Assembly (NCBI RefSeq): GCF_900103165.1
Contig: NZ_FNKY01000001.1
Coordinates: forward strand, 1,674,001 to 1,738,000
From: Nitrosospira multiformis
GTDB lineage: Bacteria > Pseudomonadota > Gammaproteobacteria > Burkholderiales > Nitrosomonadaceae
Direction of reading: 5' to 3'
DNA length: 64,000 bases
The first letter of the stretch is position 1; the number at the start of each line of letters is the position of its first letter. The position numbers and the translations under genes were made by a program. A model generated the notes under the pieces. The model saw only the letters and a list, made by a program, of their open reading frames with translations, made no database searches and had not been told where the DNA came from. Shown one piece after another: positions 58,837 through 64,000 of this stretch.

Positions 58837-60238
58837 CATCTCCAGCAAGGCCGAAAATGCGTTGCGCGAGCAGACTCGGCGTGGCGATCATCTGGTTGCG
58901 GCGTTGAGCGGCGGGGTAGACTCGGTTGTGCTGCTGGATTTGCTCATTCCACTGTCGGTTCATTTGCAGTTTTCACTCTCCGCCGTTCACGTCAATCACG
59001 GTATCAGCACCCATGCGGCCCAATGGGCCAAGTTCTGCCGCGACTTGTGCCGGACCAGGGGTGTTCCTCTCAAAATTGCCAGATTAAAAATCAAGCGGAA
59101 ATCCGGCATCAGCCTGGAAGCGGCTGCCCGTGATGCGCGCTATCGGGTATTCGCACAACAAAAAGCCGAGTATGTGGTGTTAGCCCAGCATCTGGACGAC
59201 CAGGCTGAAACGCTGCTGCTGCAGTTGTTGCGGGGGGCCGGTGTGAAGGGGCTGGGCGCGATGCCGGTAGTCAGGAATTCCGCACCCCCGATTAAACATG
59301 ATGCGTCAGAAATCCGGAAACGTGTGTACGGAAGCAGCGCCGGTACGACGGATTATGAGCCGCGGATATTGCGGCCAATCCTCGATGTATCGCGGTTCGA
59401 AATCGAGGATTACGCCAGGAGAAATGCATTGCGGTGGATCACTGATGAAAGCAATGGCGATATTTCTTTTGACCGCAATTTCCTGCGCCATGAATTCTTT
59501 CCTCTGCTGGAAAAGCGCTTTCCTTCCTACCGTACGACTTTTTCGCGCGCAAGTCGGCATATAGCGGAAGCAGCAGATTTACTTGATGAACTGGCCGAAG
59601 CCGATAGCAACAAATGTGTCGTCCCAGGAAAACTTCAAGCTGGGGATTTACGGGAATTGAGTTTTCCCCGCGCCAGGAATCTGTTGCGCTACGCGTTGTC
59701 GCAACAGGGCGCAATACTGCCCAGCACAGCAAAACTGGAAGAAATCTTGCGGCAGTTGCGGTCCTCGAGCGCCGATTCAAAACTGCATATCATTTTTGGG
59801 AATACGGAGGTGCGTTGTTTCAGGGGGGTGGTTCATGTGCGCAATGCCGATTCATCTCCCGGCTCAGAATGGCGGACCACATGGAACGGAGAAAAGCAGC
59901 TCCCCATCGCCGGTCTGGGCGGTACCGTCAAATTCACGCGCCGGAAGGGTGCAGGAATCAATCTTCGGAAACTGATGGAGAGTCCTGTTACCGTGCGTAT
60001 GCGCCAAGGGGGCGAACGGCTGCGCCCGGACTGCAACCGTCCGCGCCGCAGCCTCAAAAATCTTCTGTGGGAAGCGTTGCTCCCGCCGTGGGAACGGGAA
60101 ACACTCCCGCTGATCTTCAGCGGAGAGCATCTGGTGTGTGTACCGGGAATCGGTGTGGATTGCGGCTTTCAGGCGCTGGCGATGGAGCCCGGCATAGTGG
60201 TAGAGTGGAAATCAGGGGGAAAACCAAGGTCAGCGTGA
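58805..60238 (+). CDS. tilS: tRNA(Ile)-lysidine synthetase TilS
   Basis: Modifies C34 of tRNA-Ile (CAU) to lysidine, so that it reads AUA codons. The PP-loop motif [13 protein letters not shown] (about 38) and HVNHGIS are diagnostic, with the TilS C-terminal part ([17 protein letters not shown]..., [15 protein letters not shown]). At 477 residues it is a normal length. ATG 58805 lies within the accA end, with GGGAT just upstream; accA-tilS is a frequent pair in betaproteobacteria. Confidence 0.93.
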   Translation: MASSRKLKSSSISSKAENALREQTRRGDHLVAALSGGVDSVVLLDLLIPLSVHLQFSLSAVHVNHGISTHAAQWAKFCRDLCRTRGVPLKIARLKIKRKSGISLEAAARDARYRVFAQQKAEYVVLAQHLDDQAETLLLQLLRGAGVKGLGAMPVVRNSAPPIKHDASEIRKRVYGSSAGTTDYEPRILRPILDVSRFEIEDYARRNALRWITDESNGDISFDRNFLRHEFFPLLEKRFPSYRTTFSRASRHIAEAADLLDELAEADSNKCVVPGKLQAGDLRELSFPRARNLLRYALSQQGAILPSTAKLEEILRQLRSSSADSKLHIIFGNTEVRCFRGVVHVRNADSSPGSEWRTTWNGEKQLPIAGLGGTVKFTRRKGAGINLRKLMESPVTVRMRQGGERLRPDCNRPRRSLKNLLWEALLPPWERETLPLIFSGEHLVCVPGIGVDCGFQALAMEPGIVVEWKSGGKPRSA

Positions 60239-60252
60239 CATACTTTACGCTG

Positions 60253-60279
60253 CTGTTTCACGTCTCCCAGTTGAAACAG
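60253..60279. terminator. Hairpin between tilS and convergent lipoprotein gene
   Basis: Perfect 8-bp inverted repeat CTGTTTCA (60253-60260) and TGAAACAG (60272-60279) in the 51-bp gap between converging genes. No clean T run follows, so termination is possible but not clear. Confidence 0.35.
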
Positions 60280-60289
60280 CCCTATATTG

Positions 60290-60964
60290 TTATTTTCCGG
60301 TCCCGGGCTTCGTTCCATATTCATTTTGAGCAGGTGGCGGATTAAGCGGCTTGCGATAGAGAGAGCCGAGTTCTGGCGCCGATGTGAGATCGGTCGAGGT
60401 AAATGCAAATATAAAAAAAACCGTATAATCATTGTAATAGGCGTCGGCTAGAAAAGGAGGGGTTGATCCGGAAAATTTGCCCGACGGCAGTTCAAAAATG
60501 TTCATATAGAATTTTGCGTATCCGGTCTGGTATTGAGATTTATAGAACGCTAATTCCGGTAACGAAAAGGGAATAAGCGAACTCGTGACCGGGGGCATGC
60601 CGATGAATGTTCCGGATACCTCGGTGCCCAGCGATCCTACAATCACATCAATGCGATGCGTTGCATTTTTATCGTCTTTCTGAACAACCAGGTAACCCTG
60701 CTGCCCTAACCAGCCGGTCAAAACTTGCTGCAGGAGAACTTGATCCGTGTTCAATCCTGATGTGGTAAGTATGACGTTTGCGCCCTTAGGAATAGGCAGA
60801 GGACGCTCAGGCGTGGGGGAAGCACTCCGTATCGCAGCTTCGCTGATGAGCAATTGTTCGATGGGTGTTCTTGCAGACTGGGTAGTTTTGTGGGTGGTCG
60901 AGCACCCTGTTAGCAATGCGATGGAAACCGCGCCCACAGTCAAAATTTTAAAAATATTAATCAT
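60290..60964 (-). CDS. Putative lipoprotein of unknown function
   Basis: A 224-residue protein with a lipoprotein signal: MINIFKILTVGAVSIALLTGC with lipobox LLTGC, followed by a Ser/Thr-rich tether. The mature part is predicted alpha/beta, with VLLQQVLTGWLGQQGYLVVQ and DVIVGSLGTEVSGTFIGMPPV. I do not recognise a characterised family beyond small DUF lipoproteins. GGAGGA lies eight bases before the ATG. It stands alone between tilS and an insertion sequence. Confidence 0.75.
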   Translation of the reverse strand: MINIFKILTVGAVSIALLTGCSTTHKTTQSARTPIEQLLISEAAIRSASPTPERPLPIPKGANVILTTSGLNTDQVLLQQVLTGWLGQQGYLVVQKDDKNATHRIDVIVGSLGTEVSGTFIGMPPVTSSLIPFSLPELAFYKSQYQTGYAKFYMNIFELPSGKFSGSTPPFLADAYYNDYTVFFIFAFTSTDLTSAPELGSLYRKPLNPPPAQNEYGTKPGTGK

Positions 60965-61123
60965 CGTTCTATCCTCCGCACATTAGCCTTAATAAGTGGC
61001 AAAAAAGATCGCTGATATAAACATTAGCACATTGGTCAGGGACGTGCATGCGATCGGTTTCAGTACACACCCCTCCATAGTATAGCTTCAGGAATTTCAG
61101 ATAGGTTCATCGCAGAATACTTA

Positions 61124-62620
61124 GTCAGCCCTGAACAATTCGATTTTCAGGCATAGATGACGGTAAGAGGATGATTAACTGTGCCACCCATTGCGGGTTG
61201 CCAATGCCCCCGGACAAGAATTTGGGCGAGAAGAAGCCGCAGCTTCCTCAGAATCATCCGCAGGTTGTGTCCGCAACCGCATAGCAAGGCATGAAAGGCG
61301 TCGCCTTCTGTGCCTTTCAACCAGTTTCTGCGCAGGCGGCCATCGTTTTTCATGTGCCCGATCGCCGGTTCGATGGCGCTGCGTCGCCGAATGTCCCGCT
61401 TCAGCCGTGCGGTGATGCCGCGCCTGAGTTTGCGGTGGTAGAGCTTGACCCCAGCCGGGAGGGCTGCACCGCGATAGCCCAGATCCACGAATATTTCCTT
61501 CGGCTGGTGCTGTGTCAGGATTTCCACTTGCTTCACAGCCGCGTGCAAGGTATGCCCGTCGTAGGGATTGCCCGGCAGGCTGCGCATGCCGACTACCAGC
61601 CCTTCCTTGTGTGTCGTCGCCACTGACACCTTCACCCCAAACTCATAGGGCTGGCGCGATTTGCCTTTGGCGATGCACTCCACTTCCGGCGCGTGCAGAC
61701 GGTAGAGCTTGTGGCTATCCTTGGGCTGCTGCTTGAGCAGGCGCTCCACCTGCTGCAGTAAGCCGGTGACCTTGGGCTTGAGGTGCGCCGGTACCTTGGC
61801 CAATTGGCGTAATGCGTCGCGCCAGACTCGGCCCACCAGCGTCTTGAGTTTCTTCAGGTGGCTGCGCATGCGCTGGTATTGCCGGGCATGGGCGTAGCGG
61901 GCAATCTTGCCTGCCAGCTTGGGGGCTTCACGATTGTAGTTCTGGCGTAGCGTCATCCCTGCTTCTGCCGCCAGCTTCACCAGTTGTTCCCGTCCCCGGT
62001 TCAGCAGCTTGCTATTGGTCGGATAGGCAATGGCCTTCTCCTGTACGGTGCTGTCCACGATGACCTTGTTCAGGCTTCGCCGCTTGATTACCTGGGCCGA
62101 TGTGGCGGCCTTGATGGTCTGGGCCAGTAACCACTCCATGCCTTCTGCGCCGATCCGTTGCCGCCAGCGCGTCAGTGAACTGGGGTCGATAGGCAGATTA
62201 TGCTGAAACCAGATTTCGCCACAGAACAGCTGCCAGTAGGGATTTTCGATCCAGCCCCACACGACTTCTTCGTCGGATAGGGCAAAGGTGTGTTGCAGGT
62301 ACAGCAGGCCTGCCACCAGGCGGGGAGCCGTCGCGGGACGACCCCGATGCGAAGGGAAAAAACCGGCCCATTCGCGCTCAAACCCTGACCAGTCAATATG
62401 CTGGGCAAATTGCGCCAAGGGGTGTCTCGGGTTGACCAGCTCATCCAACCGCTGGCGGAACAGGTCATTGCTTATGGGTACACTCGGCTTTGGTCCCATG
62501 TAACCCTCGCTAGATTTGCAAGAAATTACATCAATTTTACCAGAAACCGGCAAATTCAGCCGCTACAATTCAACAATTAATATAACATAATCAGTTGATT
62601 ATGGATTGTTCAGACCTGAC
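61124..62620 (-). mobile_element. Complete insertion sequence, 1,497 bp
   Basis: Imperfect terminal repeats GTCAGCCCTGAACAATT (61124-61140) and, inverted at the right end, GTCAGGTCTGAACAATC (62604-62620), matching at 14 of 17. The 6-bp direct repeat TACTTA flanks both ends (61118-61123 and 62621-62626). One intact transposase gene fills it, so it may be active. It lies in non-coding sequence and does not split a gene that I can recognise. Confidence 0.85.
61147..62499 (-). CDS. IS transposase, DDE type (IS5/IS1182-like)
   Basis: A 450-residue transposase. An N-terminal DUF772-type segment (FRQRLDELVNPRHPLAQFA, WGWIENPYWQLFCGE) precedes the catalytic core with D in VIVDSTVQEKA, D in FVDLGYRG and E in SAIEPAIGHMK. 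The start is ATG 62499 with GAGGG nine bases upstream (further in-frame codons reach 62553). The frame is complete, so it is probably functional. The exact IS family needs a database comparison. Confidence 0.9.
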   Translation of the reverse strand: MGPKPSVPISNDLFRQRLDELVNPRHPLAQFAQHIDWSGFEREWAGFFPSHRGRPATAPRLVAGLLYLQHTFALSDEEVVWGWIENPYWQLFCGEIWFQHNLPIDPSSLTRWRQRIGAEGMEWLLAQTIKAATSAQVIKRRSLNKVIVDSTVQEKAIAYPTNSKLLNRGREQLVKLAAEAGMTLRQNYNREAPKLAGKIARYAHARQYQRMRSHLKKLKTLVGRVWRDALRQLAKVPAHLKPKVTGLLQQVERLLKQQPKDSHKLYRLHAPEVECIAKGKSRQPYEFGVKVSVATTHKEGLVVGMRSLPGNPYDGHTLHAAVKQVEILTQHQPKEIFVDLGYRGAALPAGVKLYHRKLRRGITARLKRDIRRRSAIEPAIGHMKNDGRLRRNWLKGTEGDAFHALLCGCGHNLRMILRKLRLLLAQILVRGHWQPAMGGTVNHPLTVIYA

Positions 62621-62626
62621 TACTTA

Positions 62627-63146
62627 GTTAGCTATCGCGCTTGGCATGTTAGGAATCACTTCAGAAATTTTCTCAGAACGCCCAATACCAGGCTCTGGTT
62701 GGCGTGGCTAACTGAGTCCGGTGCCAGCCGTTCCGGCCTTTTTTCGATAGCGTTGATTGTCTTTGCAGTCTAAAACCTCTTTTAGGCTTCCCTGGATTTC
62801 AAAACATTCAGCCCTGGGTGGAGCGGGCAAGAGCGGAGTGGGAAGGTTATCCGAGCCGGTAACCGCAACGGTACTGGTCTTGAGGCTGACACTTCCATCG
62901 GCGTCATTCGTTCTCAAGAATGCCGGTACAGACGACTGATCCATGGCCGAAATTGATATGGTTCGCGATTTTTCCTTGCATTTCCAGAAAACTCTTCTAT
63001 GTTGACTATGTATATGGGACGTACGTAACGGGATAAATTTGGAAAGTCGACATGCTGTGACTGAGCGAAATCATAGTCTTGTCACCTAGTATGTGGGTGT
63101 ATCTGGGAGAACCATATAGGTTTTGTTTCAACCTGAGGAGGTGGTC
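62627..63146. other. Stretch without a supported gene
   Basis: About 520 bp between the IS and the first gene of the sheath locus. A 78-codon minus-strand frame (62708-62944, MDQSSVPAFLRTNDADGS...) lacks a ribosome site and recognisable motifs; I give it about 0.2 as a gene. The promoter of the sheath locus should lie here, but I see no convincing -35/-10 pair. Confidence 0.5.
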
Positions 63147-63560
63147 ATGGCGAACATAAGCTGGTCAACGTCAATTCAAGTAGCGGGTGGCCCAACTATA
63201 ACCGTAACACAAGGCCCTATTGTAGCGGAGGCTATTGAGCGTATCGAGGTGTCTGTACCAGCGGGCTCAGACAAAAAGCTCATTAGTCTTCCGGCCGGTC
63301 CGATCAGTGATATTCATCTTCTGCTCATCAAATCCAGCCACTATAAAGATATCACCTTTAAAGTAAGTGATGGTTCCAATACTGCTGACGGTGATGGACT
63401 TGCATTGACCGGCCCGCAATTCTTTTCGGGCGGGGCAGCCGCACTTTTTGGGTCTGACCAGGAAGCGCATTTTCTGGAATTCATTAATAGTAGCACTAGC
63501 GGTGATACCGCCCAGATTGAGATTTTCGTTGCACGCGATGCAACTCCTCCCGCTCCATAA
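63147..63560 (+). CDS. Hypothetical protein preceding a tail-sheath gene
   Basis: A 137-residue acidic protein rich in beta-type sequence (MANISWSTSIQVAGGPTITV..., IERIEVSVPAGSDKKLISL, DTAQIEIFVARDATPPAP). No family recognised. ATG 63147 has GAGGAGG close upstream; a frame start at 63123 lacks this. The sheath gene follows 27 bp later, so it is probably part of the same contractile-structure operon, perhaps a structural or adaptor protein. Confidence 0.75.
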   Translation: MANISWSTSIQVAGGPTITVTQGPIVAEAIERIEVSVPAGSDKKLISLPAGPISDIHLLLIKSSHYKDITFKVSDGSNTADGDGLALTGPQFFSGGAAALFGSDQEAHFLEFINSSTSGDTAQIEIFVARDATPPAP

Positions 63561-63587
63561 TTATCCCCTCCAATCGGAGAATTGAAT

Positions 63588-64000
63588 ATGCCTCAAGCCC
63601 TCACTTACCCCGGTGTATACATTGAAGAAATTTCCAGCGGTGTGCGACCGATCACTGGTGTTTCAACATCAATCACCGCGTTTATCGGGGCAACACTGCG
63701 TGGCCCCATTGACACGCCCGTACGCGTGCAGAACTTCGCGGAGTTCGAACGCAACTTTGGTGGCCTCTGGCGCAACAGTCCACTTACGTATGCAGTCAAT
63801 CAGTTTTTTCAGCATGGCGGTTCGGATGCGCTCATCGTGCGCGTAAGTAACGTTCCGGGGACAGGGAAAGCCACCGTTGGCACGGAAGGTCTCAACCTTG
63901 AGGCCGCTTCGCCGGGCACGTGGGGAAATCTGCTCAGGGTTCGTGTGGATCATGCAACCAATCCTGAACTCGCTACCGCTGAGCAGTTGTTCAACCTTAC
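63588..64000 (+). CDS. Contractile tail sheath protein, 3' end outside window
   Basis: The first 137 residues of a tail-sheath-like protein. MPQALTYPGVYIEEISSGVR is the typical sheath N-terminus, followed by PITGVSTSITAFIGATLRGP and FEFERNFGG-like sequence (FAEFERNFGGLW), then FFQHGGSDALIVRV. Such proteins form the contracting tube of phage tails, tailocins and extracellular injection systems. GGAGA lies about ten bases upstream of the ATG. Which of the three systems it belongs to cannot be told here. Confidence 0.9.
   Translation, partial: MPQALTYPGVYIEEISSGVRPITGVSTSITAFIGATLRGPIDTPVRVQNFAEFERNFGGLWRNSPLTYAVNQFFQHGGSDALIVRVSNVPGTGKATVGTEGLNLEAASPGTWGNLLRVRVDHATNPELATAEQLFNL

Noticed and set aside
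62708-62944. 78-codon minus-strand frame next to the IS
   Set aside because: No ribosome site, no motif and biased composition; kept only as a weak possibility.

Overview
The window is about 54% GC and looks like the chromosome of a betaproteobacterium. The block rplU-rpmA-obg / ispB / tRNA-Pro / PP0621-family gene / ampD is typical of that class. Together with a kdpFABC-kdpDE locus and accA-tilS, the gene content reminds me of the Nitrosomonadaceae (Nitrosospira-like), but that assignment is an inference from content only.

Region 1 (1-38.9 kb) is a lipopeptide siderophore locus. A phosphopantetheinyl transferase (cut by the window edge) is followed by an assembly line read left to right: FAAL-ACP-C-A-PCP, then KS-AT-KR-ACP, then C-A-PCP (frameshifted), then C-A-PCP (serine code), then C-A-PCP-E-C-A-PCP-C-A-PCP-TE. 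On the opposite strand lie an N-hydroxyornithine acyltransferase, an ornithine N5-oxygenase, a TonB-dependent receptor and an alpha/beta hydrolase. A PvdE-type ABC exporter and a PepSY membrane protein run rightward. The logic is: hydroxylate and acylate ornithine, assemble an acylated hydroxamate peptide, export it, and take the ferric form back through the receptor. The two single-module NRPS genes come from a tandem duplication whose scar is still readable. Their adenylation cores have been exchanged, and one copy has lost a G in a G7 tract.

Region 2 (38.9-45 kb) is housekeeping: obg, rpmA, rplU (with a clean sigma70 promoter), ispB, tRNA-Pro(CGG), a PP0621-like protein, ampD and an ABC-F ATPase (ybiT).

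Region 3 (45-57.6 kb, all on the minus strand) is a potassium-homeostasis locus: an unclassified 30-aa ORF, kdpF, kdpA, kdpB, kdpC, kdpD, kdpE, a PII-like protein, a small Cys-motif ORF, a CorA-like membrane protein and an outer-membrane porin. Three promoters here (kdp, the PII-like gene, the porin) share a 49-bp module with TTTA at positions 3-6, 14-17, 35-38 and 46-49. This suggests one KdpE regulon that reaches beyond the pump to a PII-like protein and a porin.

Region 4 (57.7-64 kb) holds accA, tilS, a lipoprotein, a complete insertion sequence with a 6-bp target duplication, and the first two genes of a contractile-injection or phage-tail locus (sheath gene cut by the window end).

A roughly 238-bp MITE with CCTAAATCC ends occurs three times: upstream of the siderophore receptor gene, inside the kdpB/kdpC junction, and (short form) against the accA start codon.
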